The notes beneath the pieces are model-generated. The model was not told where the DNA came from, ran no database searches, and saw only the letters and a list, made by a program, of their open reading frames with translations. A DNA stretch of 64,000 nucleotides from JBALVT01 sp045110675 (GTDB lineage Bacteria; Pseudomonadota; Gammaproteobacteria; Pseudomonadales; Halieaceae). Below are positions 43,140-52,547 of this stretch, piece after piece. Position 1 is the stretch's first letter. Each line of letters starts with the position of its first letter. The stretch lies in the NCBI GenBank assembly GCA_045110675.1, contig JBGCGJ010000008.1, positions 47,682 to 111,681 of the forward strand. The letters run 5' to 3'. Both the position numbers and the translations under genes were made by a program.

Positions 43140-43230
43140 AGGCCACCTAGTTTTTCACTACAGTATCGGTAGTGCTTCGGCGTGAAAAGTCCAGCGATCC
43201 CTGCAGTGAGTTTTTCACACTAAAATTGCG
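43140..43230. other. Nested inverted repeats upstream of the OmpA gene
   Basis: The 268-bp gap before the OmpA gene contains TTTTCAC...GTGAAAA (43152-43158/43182-43188) enclosing CACTAC...GTAGTG (43156-43161/43169-43174), and a second copy of GAGTTTTTCACAC near 43209. They can form a stem-loop with a regulatory look. I cannot assign a role. Confidence 0.35.
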
Positions 43231-43336
43231 CTCGTGGGTCATCTCACCGCGTATAATTTGACGCAACAATAACAACGCTACCATTGGGTATATCTGCGAA
43301 ACTTGCAGCTCAATCACTGTACAAAGGAGTACTACC

Positions 43337-44395
43337 GTGAACAATTTCAAACTACCAGCTCTGACACTGGGAATATTGCTCGCTGCTGGCAACGCTGGCG
43401 CCGATCATTCGGTTGATCAAAGTGGCGTTACGTTTTCGCCTATGGTCGGCCAATACAACTTTGATTCCAATCGGGATGTGGAAGACGATTTTCTCTATTC
43501 TTTTGGTCTGGGTTATCAATTCAACAGCCCCTGGGCTGTTGAACTCGTTTATTTGGGTGTACGCAGTGAAACAGATCGAACCAATACCCATGTAGACCTG
43601 GATCAGATTCGTCTCGATGGCCTTTACCATTTTCCACGTGAAGGGAACTTCCAAACTTATCTCGCCGCTGGTATTGGCGAGAGTGAGTATACTCGCCGAT
43701 TCAGCGATGCCGTTGAAACCAATATCAATGCCGGTGGTGGTGTGCGTTATTTCCTAAGCCCGAAATTGTCACTGCGGGGTGATGTCCGTCTGATTGGTTC
43801 TCTCGATGAAGAAGATACTGATGTGGCGCTGAGCTTTGGTCTGCACTATGCCTTTGGTGGTAAGTCTGCTGCTCATGCGCCGGTCGTGAGTACACCGGTG
43901 GCTGCTGCAGCGCCCCCAGCGGATTCAGATGGCGATGGTGTTCCCGATTCGCGAGACCAGTGCCCGGATTCTGAGGCCGGCGCGAAGGTTGACGAAGTGG
44001 GTTGTTACATCATGATTAAAGAGGGTCACAGCATCGCCTTAAACGTGAACTTCGCCACTAATTCCAGTGAAGTCACTCCAGAGCACTATGCCGAGGTTGC
44101 GAAACTGTCAACCTTCATGCGTGAGTACCCCCACACCAGCGTGGTGATTGAGGGACATACCGATGACAGAGGCAAGGCAGACTACAATCAGGGCTTGTCA
44201 GAAAGAAGAGCGAAGGCAGTTGCCGATCTTCTTGTCAGTCGCGAGGGCGTTGATGCCTCCCGGGTATCGACCAAGGGCTATGGGGAATCATCGCCCATGG
44301 CAGATAGTTCAGTGCAAGGATATCGTGCTATGAATCGTCGAGTTGTTGCGGCGGTCAGTGTCACTGTTGAGAAAGTGCTGAAAACCGAAATGTAA
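43337..44395 (+). CDS. OmpA-family outer membrane protein with TSP3 linker
   Basis: 352 residues, GTG start with AAAGGAG 8 bases upstream. After a signal peptide (LGILLAAGNAGA) comes an eight-strand OmpA-like beta-barrel (about 25-185; QYNFDSNRDVEDDFLYSFGLGYQF). An Ala/Pro hinge and a type-3 thrombospondin repeat (DSDGDGVPDSRDQCPDS, about 195-212) bind Ca2+. The C-terminal OmpA peptidoglycan domain has IEGHTDDRGKADYNQGLSERRA. It tethers the outer membrane to the wall. The layout is like OprF/OmpA-type porins. It ends just before a bidirectional terminator. Confidence 0.93.
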   Translation: MNNFKLPALTLGILLAAGNAGADHSVDQSGVTFSPMVGQYNFDSNRDVEDDFLYSFGLGYQFNSPWAVELVYLGVRSETDRTNTHVDLDQIRLDGLYHFPREGNFQTYLAAGIGESEYTRRFSDAVETNINAGGGVRYFLSPKLSLRGDVRLIGSLDEEDTDVALSFGLHYAFGGKSAAHAPVVSTPVAAAAPPADSDGDGVPDSRDQCPDSEAGAKVDEVGCYIMIKEGHSIALNVNFATNSSEVTPEHYAEVAKLSTFMREYPHTSVVIEGHTDDRGKADYNQGLSERRAKAVADLLVSREGVDASRVSTKGYGESSPMADSSVQGYRAMNRRVVAAVSVTVEKVLKTEM

Positions 44396-44444
44396 GAAGC
44401 TTCAATGCTGTGAGAGCGCCCCTTAGAAGGCGTTTTTCAATCGG

Positions 44445-44476
44445 GCCCCGCGGAGCTTTGCTCCCCGGGGCTTTTT
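44445..44476. terminator. Rho-independent, probably bidirectional terminator
   Basis: A 12-bp stem with one mismatch, GCCCCGCGGAGC/GCTCCCCGGGGC, with loop TTT and a run of Ts (TTTTT) on the + strand after it. It lies between the convergent OmpA and asparaginase-like genes, starting 50 bp after the OmpA stop and ending 2 bp from the asparaginase-like stop. Confidence 0.8.
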
Positions 44477-44477
44477 A

Positions 44478-44975
44478 TTATCTGAGAGTTTTAAACTGGT
44501 TTAGATCCAGGTTTTTCCTGACATTGTCAATCTCAAAGACCTGACCATTCATGGCGATATAAACCCCAGGCGATTTGCTCTGCACAGCACCAATCGCGCA
44601 TCCGACATTGAAGATTGCATCGGACTGGTAGAATGCTGCGGGTTGCAAAGCCCCTGTCAGCACAATGCGTTTGTCTGTGATGCCTTTCAGTGATGCTCCG
44701 GTGGTGACCATGCCATCGGTGCCGTGAGTAATGAGTACGCACTCTTCCAGGCAATTTTCTACAGCGGCGCGAATCAAGCCGCGATCTTCATCGGTCATAT
44801 CCAGGCTGTCTTTACGCATGGCGGATTCTACGGTGTACTTGAACCCCACCTGCATTCTCTGTAGAAGCTCGCCGATTACCGGGTCTCCGACTTCATAGTC
44901 ACTTTTGGCATCGAAATAGATCTTGTCGATGGTTCCACCCGTGGTGATGATGTGTAAATTCATAAAAACATCCAA
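44478..44975 (-). CDS. Half-size asparaginase-domain protein
   Basis: 165 residues. It contains only the N-terminal domain of an L-asparaginase. The first catalytic Thr region is IITTGGTIDK and the second is ITHGTDGMVTTG, with the substrate-support loop VLTGALQP. Full asparaginases are ~330 residues with a second domain. Single-domain proteins of this length are a known family, so this need not be a truncation. Activity is unproven. An internal ATG at 44963 is an alternative start and gives the more usual N-terminus MNLHIITTGG. Confidence 0.8.
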   Translation of the reverse strand: MDVFMNLHIITTGGTIDKIYFDAKSDYEVGDPVIGELLQRMQVGFKYTVESAMRKDSLDMTDEDRGLIRAAVENCLEECVLITHGTDGMVTTGASLKGITDKRIVLTGALQPAAFYQSDAIFNVGCAIGAVQSKSPGVYIAMNGQVFEIDNVRKNLDLNQFKTLR

Positions 44976-45039
44976 TAGCGTATTTTTGGGTGGTTGAGCT
45001 GGCTATAATAGCATCCCCTTTCAAGATTGAGATATTCCT

Positions 45040-45660
45040 ATGGGCTTCTATGAAAAGTATGTCGTGCCGCGTTTTATCAACTGCGCCTGCGGAACAAAAC
45101 CCATTATGCGACAGCGAGAAAAGGTAGTGCCACAGGCTCGCGGAACAGTCCTGGAAATCGGTATTGGTACGGGGCTTAACCTGCCCTTTTACAACGCTTC
45201 CCAAGTGGATCGTGTGATTGGCCTGGATCCATCCGAGAAGTCCTGGGAGCTGGCGGGCGAACGAGCGTCGTCCGTGGCTTTTGATGTGGAGTTTGTGGGG
45301 CTACCCGGTGAACAGATTCCCCTTGAAGATGACAGCGTTGATACTGTGATGGTCACTTATAGCCTGTGCACGATTCCGGATCCTGTGACGGCACTGCAAG
45401 GTATGGCAAGGGTGTTGCGCCCCGCAGGGCAATTAATTTTTTGTGAACACGGTCGCGCACCTGACGCCGGCGTGGTGAAGTGGCAAGACCGAATCAACCC
45501 CTTGTGGATGAAAATAGCCGGTGGTTGTCATCTGAATCGCGATATCCCCAGCATTCTTTCCGACGGTGGATTTTCTGTCGACAAGCTGGAAGAAATGTAC
45601 CTACCGAGCACGCCTAGAATAGCCAGCTATAACTACTGGGGAACGGCACAACTGGTGTAG
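45040..45660 (+). CDS. Class I SAM-dependent methyltransferase
   Basis: 206 residues. Motif I is VLEIGIGTGLNLPFY (about 45-59), motif II VIGLDPS, and motif IV LEDDSVDTVMVTYSLCTIPD. An N-terminal segment (MGFYEKYVVPRFINCACG) with Cys-rich character and the C-terminal WGTAQLV resemble UbiE/METTL7-like enzymes. The substrate is not readable from sequence. It starts divergently 64 bp from the asparaginase-like gene and is followed by tamA after 12 bp, so co-transcription with tamAB is likely. Confidence 0.9.
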   Translation: MGFYEKYVVPRFINCACGTKPIMRQREKVVPQARGTVLEIGIGTGLNLPFYNASQVDRVIGLDPSEKSWELAGERASSVAFDVEFVGLPGEQIPLEDDSVDTVMVTYSLCTIPDPVTALQGMARVLRPAGQLIFCEHGRAPDAGVVKWQDRINPLWMKIAGGCHLNRDIPSILSDGGFSVDKLEEMYLPSTPRIASYNYWGTAQLV

Positions 45661-45672
45661 CGCATTTGCTTT

Positions 45673-47436
45673 ATGGCTTCCTCGAAATCTATGCTCGGCC
45701 CAGTGCGCCTGGTCGCAATCGCCTGTCTGTGTTGGTGTAATCTCGCCTACGCCAGCACCTTGTCATACTCGGTGGAGGGTGTCCGAGGAGAGCTGAAGGA
45801 AAACGTGGAAGCCTGGTTGGGAGAGAAACCCAAAAGCACCCGCGAGCGGTCCAATTTTATTGCATCGGCCGAAGAGCGAACACGCTCTAGCCTGAAAGCG
45901 CTCGGGTATTATCGTCCCGATATCAATATTGCAATTGATCGGTCGACCGAACCCTGGAAAATGGTGGTCGAGGTGGCGGAAAACCACGCTGTGCTAATTA
46001 ATGAGATAGATTTGCTGCTGCTCGATGCTGCCAAGGTCGACCCCGAATTTGTGTCACTGATCAATAGCCTTCCTTTTGATTTGGGTGACACCCTGAACCA
46101 TGGTGTTTATGAAAATGTTAAAAAGCAGTTATCAGCACTGGCCCAGCAGCGCGGCTATTTCGATGGCAGTTTTAAGCGGGCCCGAGTGGAGGTCAATGCC
46201 GAGGCCTCAACGGCAAAAATATCGCTCCACTATGCTTCCGGGCAGCGCTACAAAATGGGCCATATTGATTTGGACAACGCGCTGCTAGACACCAGTTGGT
46301 TTGATTCGGTGTTGCAATTCGAAACCGGCGATTGGTTCGATTGGACGCCTCTGCAAAAACTGCGCAGTGAATTGCAGCAAACCCGATACTTCTCATCGGT
46401 TACTGTTAAGCCACTGATAGACCAGCGCGAAGATGGCGAAGTTCCTATCGTTGTCGAGTTATCAGCTGTCAATCGACACAGTTTTGAATTCGGCTTAGGG
46501 TATAGCACCGATACAGAAGAGCGAGTGTCTTTTGGGTGGAAAACGCCTCTGATCAATCGCTATGGTCACTCCCAGGAAACGCGATTGGAGTATTCCGCGG
46601 TCAATCCCAGCGGCCGCTTTAACTACAATATTCCCCTGAGCCACCCACTCAATGATGTTCTGCAGTTGTCGGCTTATCTGTCCGACCAGGAATTTGGTGA
46701 TATCACCAGTTTGCAAAAGGGTGTGCAAGTGCGCCGCGAGATTAAGAGTGGCAGTTGGATTACCAGCTATTCGCTGAGGACTCTCGATGAATCCTGGGAG
46801 GAGGGCGCTCGTCGCCAGTCCAGCAGTTATGTATTGCCGGGCGTTTCCTTTTCTCACAAGACGCGAACCGGTTCTTTGGTGGACCCCGAGTCGGGTTTTC
46901 ATCAGGTGTATCAGCTCGAAGGCGGCTATGGGGATCTGGGCTCGGAAGTGGATTTAATCAGAGCTTACAGTAACTTCAGATACGTAACTCCCCTGGGGGA
47001 GCGCCATCGTCTGGTTGCGCGCGCAGAGCTGGGTGCTGTGTTTATTGCTGATGAAGACCGCGAAAAGTTAGCTCCTTCACTGAGCTTTTTTACCGGTGGC
47101 TCACAGAGTCTTCGCGGTTTCGATTATCAATCTATCGGGGTCGATACACAGGTTCCTACGGAAGACGGTTCCACAGCAGAAATCGTTTTGGGTGGTGATC
47201 GATTGGTGGGCGGCAGTATTGAGTATCAATATTATGTTAATGAGTCCTGGCGAGCGGCAGTGTTTGCCGATGCGGGAGACGCCTTTGATGAGGGCGAGTT
47301 TGATGCTCACTACGGTGTGGGTTTCGGTGCTCACTACTTGTCGCCAGTAGGCGCCATTCGTTTGGAGTTGGCCACGGACTTGAGTGAGGATAGCCCCTCC
47401 TGGCGCCTCCATCTAAACATCGGTGCAGAGTTTTGA
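45673..47436 (+). CDS. tamA: TamA, outer-membrane translocation and assembly module
   Basis: 587 residues of the Omp85 family. The signal peptide (VAIACLCWCNLAYA) is followed by three POTRA domains (about 30-270; the first begins LSYSVEGVRGELKENV). The 16-strand barrel starts near SFEFGLGYSTDTEERV. The L6 loop signature is SLRGFDYQSIG, where the VRGF motif is SLRGF. With TamB, TamA inserts some beta-barrel proteins and transports lipids. The tamB gene overlaps its stop (TTGA). Confidence 0.93.
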   Translation: MASSKSMLGPVRLVAIACLCWCNLAYASTLSYSVEGVRGELKENVEAWLGEKPKSTRERSNFIASAEERTRSSLKALGYYRPDINIAIDRSTEPWKMVVEVAENHAVLINEIDLLLLDAAKVDPEFVSLINSLPFDLGDTLNHGVYENVKKQLSALAQQRGYFDGSFKRARVEVNAEASTAKISLHYASGQRYKMGHIDLDNALLDTSWFDSVLQFETGDWFDWTPLQKLRSELQQTRYFSSVTVKPLIDQREDGEVPIVVELSAVNRHSFEFGLGYSTDTEERVSFGWKTPLINRYGHSQETRLEYSAVNPSGRFNYNIPLSHPLNDVLQLSAYLSDQEFGDITSLQKGVQVRREIKSGSWITSYSLRTLDESWEEGARRQSSSYVLPGVSFSHKTRTGSLVDPESGFHQVYQLEGGYGDLGSEVDLIRAYSNFRYVTPLGERHRLVARAELGAVFIADEDREKLAPSLSFFTGGSQSLRGFDYQSIGVDTQVPTEDGSTAEIVLGGDRLVGGSIEYQYYVNESWRAAVFADAGDAFDEGEFDAHYGVGFGAHYLSPVGAIRLELATDLSEDSPSWRLHLNIGAEF

Positions 47437-50400
47437 TTCGCATTAAAGTTGTTTGCATTGTCCTTCTGGTGATTCTCGTGCCGATTGTTGCACTGCTAGC
47501 TTTGCCTTTTACTTCTGTGGGGACACAATTTCTCGTCGCCAAGGTCAATCAATACACACCGCTGCAGATACGCTACGGGAGTGGTAGCTTCGCCAGCGAC
47601 CTGAAACTAAACTCCTTGGTTTTTTCACAGGATGGGGTCAGTGTTGATCTCCGTGATGTAAATCTTGGATTGGGTTTGCCCTGTCTGTGGGTTAGCAAGA
47701 TCTGCATCGATTTACTGAAGGTAGAAAGCCTGCGCGTCGACTTGTTGGACACTAGCACCGTGTCTAAAAACGCAGAGCTCGATGAACGCGTAAATTCTGA
47801 TTCGAGCGAAACGGCGCAATTTGAATTTCCGGTAGTGCTAGAAATTCCATCACTCAATATTCGTTCCTTGGAAATACATTGGGCAAGCGGACGCCTTGTC
47901 AGTGGGCCAGTGTCTGGCGCTGCTATCGCCTCGGACACATTGCTTTCTCTTGTGGGTTGGAAAACGAGCGACACAGCCTTACATCTTCTCGGATCTGCAG
48001 ACTCCGAACCGGTGTCACAAGCGCTTGAACTTCCCGAGCTCAATTTGCCCTTTGAGCTGGTAGTGACAGATTTGGCGCTTGAATCACCTCTATGGAGCGT
48101 TGATCAGGTTCGACACCAGCATGAGGGCATCCAGCTAGGCTTGAGTTGGATCGAGAACACTATTGCGATCAAGAACCTGCGCGTTTCCAGTGAAGATTGG
48201 GGAGTGTTAAGCCTCATTGGAACAATTGAGGCGGTAGATGAATGGCAACTGGATATTGAAGCAAACGCAGCGTTAATGGAGCCGCCGCTGAACTCGTGGT
48301 TGCATGATCGAACCGTAAAGTTGACAGCCCAGGGGAAACTCAATGCTTTGCAGTTTGCCGCTCAGATGGCCGGTGACCAGGCCTTGACACTTGCGGGCCT
48401 TGTCAATGTCATCGATGCCGGCATGCCCTTTGCAATCGAACTCACTGGTCAATGGGCCGACCCCTGGGGTTTGGCAGAGATTGTTGGTGGTGGCGCTGAA
48501 GTGCCTGATCTGAACCTGCTGTCCCCCTGGACCGCTTCCGTTGCCGGCTCTCTCGATCAACAAACACTGTCCTTAAGCGGCAGCGCCGAGGGATATGGTT
48601 ACCGTCAGCTGGAACTCTCTATCGCTGCCCGACACGACCAGGGTGACGTTCAGGTGAACTCACTGAGCTTGTTTGACCAGCTCACTGACAGCCGAATTGA
48701 CCTCAGTGGTGCGGTTTCAGTTGCGGACGGTATTCGTTGGGATTTGGATATTCAGTCTACCGGGTTTGATTTCCCGGTGATTCCAGATATACCGTCGGGG
48801 CGTCTACAAGGTCAGTTCGATGCTATAGGTCATGCCAGTGATGGTGGCTGGTTGGTCCAGTTTGATCAACTCGACCTGCGGGGCCGGGTTGATGGCGGCG
48901 ATGCGGGAGCAAACGGCAAGCTTTCTTTTAATAGCGAGCTGGAATTGTTCGATACACAGCTTAAAGTTCATGCTGCGGATGCGACACTGGCGATTGCGGC
49001 GTCTCAACAACAAGCACCTGAACTGGATCTGCAAATTCCGAAGGTCGGGCGGTGGCTGGAAAGTGCCCGTGGCTCTTTGGCCTTGGTCGCGACAATGGAT
49101 GACGACCAGCGGCATCTTGCTTTCAATGGTTCGGCGCGGAAACTCGCTGTCGGTGAGCTAACGGCACCGATCGTTTCGATCGAGGGTGAACTCGACCTCA
49201 GAAGTTCGGATCAACTGAACCTGCAACTCAGCGCAGCCCAGCTGGATTATCAGCAGGCTCAGCTTAGGGATATCAACGCCTCGGTACTCTCAAGCGGGGG
49301 TCAGCATGAATTGTCGCTCAGTGTAGCGGGAGATATCGCAACAGATCTCAAATTGTCCGGAGGCTTCAGTGGCGCGGTATGGTCAGGTCAATTAGATCCC
49401 ACCGCTATTATTACTCCCTTCGGAGCTTGGACTCTGGAGGATGCAGTGGCCGTACGCTGGCAAAAGGCTACATCAGAAGGCTCAATCGCTGCGCACTGCT
49501 GGAACCATGACGAGGCGAGCCTGTGCTTGCGTGATCTTCAAAAAAGCACGACGTACACTGGAGTCATCGATCTAAACGGTGACCTTCGCATACTGGCGGC
49601 ATTGGCCCCCGAAAATACCTCTGTCTCCGGAGACACCGCTGCGCTATTGGAATTTAGCATGGACCCTCAGACTGGACTGGGGCTAACCGTAGAGGCAACC
49701 GTTCAAGAAGGAGGAATACGCAGAGTTGTCGCCGGCAAAGAATCTGTATTTGAGTGGGATAAGATTGAGGGACAGGGCAAATTGGATGCGGATAAGGCGC
49801 GAGTGGATTTGAAATTTCGGCGCGATGAGCGTGAGCAATTAAGTATTGATTTAAGTGCGCCGCGGCGCGGCGATGAAAACCTCGATGGACAGTTTCTGTT
49901 TGATCAATTGAATTTGGGTAGTCTTGTCGCATCGTTCATCCCCGGGGTTGTCGATCCACAGGGAGTTCTCGATGGCGAATTGTTGTTGTCGGGCACGGGC
50001 GATGCCCCATTGTTGAACGGAGCGGTTACACTGTCGAACGGGCAGTTTTCTCTCGAGCAAAATCCCACCTTATTTGAAGCAATTTCTGCAAACATAACAG
50101 CCACGGGTGACCGCGCTAATCTACGGGGATCGGCGCTTGTCGGTAGCGGTCAAACTGAAATCTCCGGGTATTTTGTCTGGGTGCAGGAACCCAACTTGGA
50201 TTTGACCGTTAGAGGCCAGGGCCAAACCGTGTTGTTGCCGCCTGGTCTCGAGGCCAATATTTCTGAAGATCTCCGCCTTCAGGTGAGCAAAGGGAGCGTA
50301 GAAGTCACCGGAGAAATTACCGTGCACGAGGGCGCATTGGAGCATGAACATCTGCCGGCGGGCAGTGTTGATGTCTCTGCGGATGTCGTCGAGGTGGATT

Positions 50401-51143
50401 ACGAAGGTAAAGTTATTCGGGATGAGGAGGGGATTGATTTGATCGCCGATCTCAAGCTCAATCTTTTGGATGCATTTGCGGTGATAGGCCCAGGACTCAC
50501 CACCACAGTAGGCGGTGAACTGGAGCTTAAAAAGCAATCCGCTCAGCCGCTACAGCTTTTCGGCGAGCTGAATATCATTGACGGTCAAGTGGAAGCTTTA
50601 GGGCAGGTTCTCGATATTAAAAAAGGCAGCCTTTCCTTTGTCGGCTCTCCCGAAAACCCCGATTTGAATATTCGTGCACAGCGCGAAATCGCCGCGGAAA
50701 AAATTCAAGTGGGACTGGAGATACTCGGCAGTCTCGAGGATTTTAGCTTTAACGTTTACTCAACCCCGGCACTGCCGGAAAGTGAGGCGATGTCTTATTT
50801 GATCCGAGGTCGCGGTTTGGATCAGGGAGCGCAAGTGGACGGTACGGCTCTCGCTTTGTCTTTGGGGTTGGGCGCCGTGAATAAAATAGGTTTGTTCGAA
50901 GGGCTGAATAAATTACCCGGCCTCAACAATATCAGTTTCGGAACAGATGGCGAGGCGGGTGACACCACTGCCACTGTCAGCGCCTATCTTGGAGAGCGAC
51001 TTTATCTGGCTTACGGTATAGGCGTGTATGAGCCACTGAATGTTCTAACTGCCAGACTCTACCTCCAGACACAATTGTGGCTGGAGGTAGTTAGCAGTCT
51101 GGTAAGTTCAGCCGACGTTTACTATTCCGTGGAGATAGAGTGA
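47433..51143 (+). CDS. tamB: TamB, translocation and assembly module inner-membrane protein
   Basis: 1236 residues starting at a TTG that overlaps the tamA stop. An N-terminal inner-membrane helix (VVCIVLLVILVPIVALLALPF) is followed by a long beta-rich AsmA-like region spanning the periplasm. The C-terminal DUF490/TamB domain begins about residue 930 (QVEALGQVLDIKKGSLSFVGSPENP near 1050; PALPESEAMSYLIRG). E. coli TamB is 1259 residues, so this is full length. It forms a hydrophobic groove for lipid transport between membranes. Its last ~100 bases carry a strong hairpin (51052-51102). Confidence 0.93.
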   Translation: MIRIKVVCIVLLVILVPIVALLALPFTSVGTQFLVAKVNQYTPLQIRYGSGSFASDLKLNSLVFSQDGVSVDLRDVNLGLGLPCLWVSKICIDLLKVESLRVDLLDTSTVSKNAELDERVNSDSSETAQFEFPVVLEIPSLNIRSLEIHWASGRLVSGPVSGAAIASDTLLSLVGWKTSDTALHLLGSADSEPVSQALELPELNLPFELVVTDLALESPLWSVDQVRHQHEGIQLGLSWIENTIAIKNLRVSSEDWGVLSLIGTIEAVDEWQLDIEANAALMEPPLNSWLHDRTVKLTAQGKLNALQFAAQMAGDQALTLAGLVNVIDAGMPFAIELTGQWADPWGLAEIVGGGAEVPDLNLLSPWTASVAGSLDQQTLSLSGSAEGYGYRQLELSIAARHDQGDVQVNSLSLFDQLTDSRIDLSGAVSVADGIRWDLDIQSTGFDFPVIPDIPSGRLQGQFDAIGHASDGGWLVQFDQLDLRGRVDGGDAGANGKLSFNSELELFDTQLKVHAADATLAIAASQQQAPELDLQIPKVGRWLESARGSLALVATMDDDQRHLAFNGSARKLAVGELTAPIVSIEGELDLRSSDQLNLQLSAAQLDYQQAQLRDINASVLSSGGQHELSLSVAGDIATDLKLSGGFSGAVWSGQLDPTAIITPFGAWTLEDAVAVRWQKATSEGSIAAHCWNHDEASLCLRDLQKSTTYTGVIDLNGDLRILAALAPENTSVSGDTAALLEFSMDPQTGLGLTVEATVQEGGIRRVVAGKESVFEWDKIEGQGKLDADKARVDLKFRRDEREQLSIDLSAPRRGDENLDGQFLFDQLNLGSLVASFIPGVVDPQGVLDGELLLSGTGDAPLLNGAVTLSNGQFSLEQNPTLFEAISANITATGDRANLRGSALVGSGQTEISGYFVWVQEPNLDLTVRGQGQTVLLPPGLEANISEDLRLQVSKGSVEVTGEITVHEGALEHEHLPAGSVDVSADVVEVDYEGKVIRDEEGIDLIADLKLNLLDAFAVIGPGLTTTVGGELELKKQSAQPLQLFGELNIIDGQVEALGQVLDIKKGSLSFVGSPENPDLNIRAQREIAAEKIQVGLEILGSLEDFSFNVYSTPALPESEAMSYLIRGRGLDQGAQVDGTALALSLGLGAVNKIGLFEGLNKLPGLNNISFGTDGEAGDTTATVSAYLGERLYLAYGIGVYEPLNVLTARLYLQTQLWLEVVSSLVSSADVYYSVEIE
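51052..51102. other. Long hairpin within the 3' end of tamB
   Basis: Outer arms CCAGACT (51052-51058) and AGTCTGG (51096-51102) enclose inner arms CTACCTCCAG (51059-51068) and CTGGAGGTAG (51081-51090). A 5-base bulge (TTAGC) lies on the right. The loop itself contains the palindrome CACAATTGTG. It can form a stem of about 17 bp or more in the tamB transcript. It lies 41 bp before the tamB stop, which is 3 bp from the stop of a convergent gene. There is no T-run. Confidence 0.7.
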
Positions 51144-51146
51144 GAA

Positions 51147-51788
51147 CTAAACTTTTGGAAGAATATAGAGCTCGACCCTGCGGTTTTGAGCTCGGCCACT
51201 CGCGGTTGAGTTATCGGCAATAGGTTGCTCAAACGCCAGGCCCTGAGAAAACTGTCTGCCGCTGGCGACGCCCTGGGTTGCCAGATAATTTGCCACGCTT
51301 TCTGCGCGCCTTTCAGACAAGTTCTGGTTGTGCTCCTTGCTACCGGTATTGTCGGTATGCCCGCTGACCCGCAGTGTTGTATCGTGATATTTTGCCAGTA
51401 CGACAGCGACTGAGTTCAAGACCGGATAGAAATCGCTTCGCAGGTTGTAAGAATCGCTTTCGAAGGTGATGTTGCCCGGCATGATCAGGCGAATGTTGTC
51501 ACCCTCGCGAGATACTCCGACGCCGGTCCCTTCAAGGCCCTGACGAAGTTTTGCTTCTTGCACGTCCATATAGGCACCCACACCTGCACCCACCAAGCCA
51601 CAGCCCAGAGCGGCATTGCGAGCGTGTTGGCTTGAGTCAATGGCGCCAACAAGTGCACAGGCTATCGCTGCTCCGGCCCCGTAAGTCGCCGCTTTGCTCG
51701 CTTGGCGATCGCCCGTGTAGGGGTTTACGGTACAAGCGCTGAGTGTGACTACAAACAACAGTGAGATTGCTTTTGCGTAGTAATGCAT
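51147..51788 (-). CDS. OmpA-family lipoprotein (YiaD-like)
   Basis: 213 residues. The signal peptide ends in lipobox TLSAC, so it is an outer membrane lipoprotein. A glycine-zipper region (TYGAGAAIACALVGAI to CGLVGAGVGAYMD, about 35-75) follows. The C-terminal OmpA domain has VSGHTDNTGSKEHNQNLSERRAESV and terminates RRVELYILPKV. E. coli YiaD (219 residues) has this layout and suppresses BamD defects. It is convergent with tamB, with 3 bp between stops. Confidence 0.92.
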   Translation of the reverse strand: MHYYAKAISLLFVVTLSACTVNPYTGDRQASKAATYGAGAAIACALVGAIDSSQHARNAALGCGLVGAGVGAYMDVQEAKLRQGLEGTGVGVSREGDNIRLIMPGNITFESDSYNLRSDFYPVLNSVAVVLAKYHDTTLRVSGHTDNTGSKEHNQNLSERRAESVANYLATQGVASGRQFSQGLAFEQPIADNSTASGRAQNRRVELYILPKV

Positions 51789-51965
51789 AATTTGATCCTT
51801 GGATAGCTTGAAAAAGAAAGATAGTATTTCGACTCAAAATATTGGCCAAAGTTCGGTCCGGTTTCGAGTAAGCAGCGGGTTAGCTGTGTAAAGAAATGTA
51901 TTAGCCCGATATGCTTTCCACACAGAGTGTGCGTGTGACCGCTACGACTAACAAGGAGTATTTCT

Positions 51966-52547
51966 ATGCATGAATGCACAACAATAGATGGAATAAATTA
52001 TGGACCACTGGCCGTGCTCATCGGAGTTTGGCAAGGTGACAAGGGTGTTGATCGCGCCCCGGAGCCCGATGGAGACGAGCGCAACCCCTATTACGAAACC
52101 CTCACTTTTGAAGCGGCTGGAGATGTGACTAATGCCGAGGAGCAAACGTCGGCGATAGTGCACTATAAGCAGGTGGTCAGTCGCAAATCCAATGACGAAG
52201 TCTTTCACCATCAAGTGGGTTACTGGCTGTGGGATAGTTCGGACAATACCATTATTGAAACCTTTACCATTCCACGAGCGGTGGCAGTTGTTGCCGGCGG
52301 TACTCTGGCTGCGCCCGAGGATCTCGATAGCGAGCTGGTGTTCCAGGTCGCCGCCGATATCAACCAGGGAGAGTTTGGTATTGTTCAGGCACCGTTCATG
52401 TCCCGCAAGGCAAAGACTACAGCATTCACACATACGATGACGGTGAAGGGCGATACCATGCGGTACACACAGACTACGGTGCTGGATATCTACGGCAAAT
52501 CCAACTATGACCATACAGACCTCAACACACTGACCCGCCAGTCCTGA
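51966..52547 (+). CDS. Nitrobindin-like haem-binding beta-barrel protein
   Basis: 193 residues of the THAP4/nitrobindin-like lipocalin fold. The N-terminal signature is LIGVWQGDKGVD (G-x-W-x-G). The C-terminus has YDHTDLNTLTRQ, where the His matches the haem-ligand position of nitrobindins (HxDxNxLxR). Nitrobindins bind ferric haem and nitric oxide or peroxynitrite. The acidic insert (APEPDGDERNPYYETL) varies between homologues. AAGGAG lies upstream. The stop overlaps the next ATG (TGATG). Confidence 0.85.
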   Translation: MHECTTIDGINYGPLAVLIGVWQGDKGVDRAPEPDGDERNPYYETLTFEAAGDVTNAEEQTSAIVHYKQVVSRKSNDEVFHHQVGYWLWDSSDNTIIETFTIPRAVAVVAGGTLAAPEDLDSELVFQVAADINQGEFGIVQAPFMSRKAKTTAFTHTMTVKGDTMRYTQTTVLDIYGKSNYDHTDLNTLTRQS

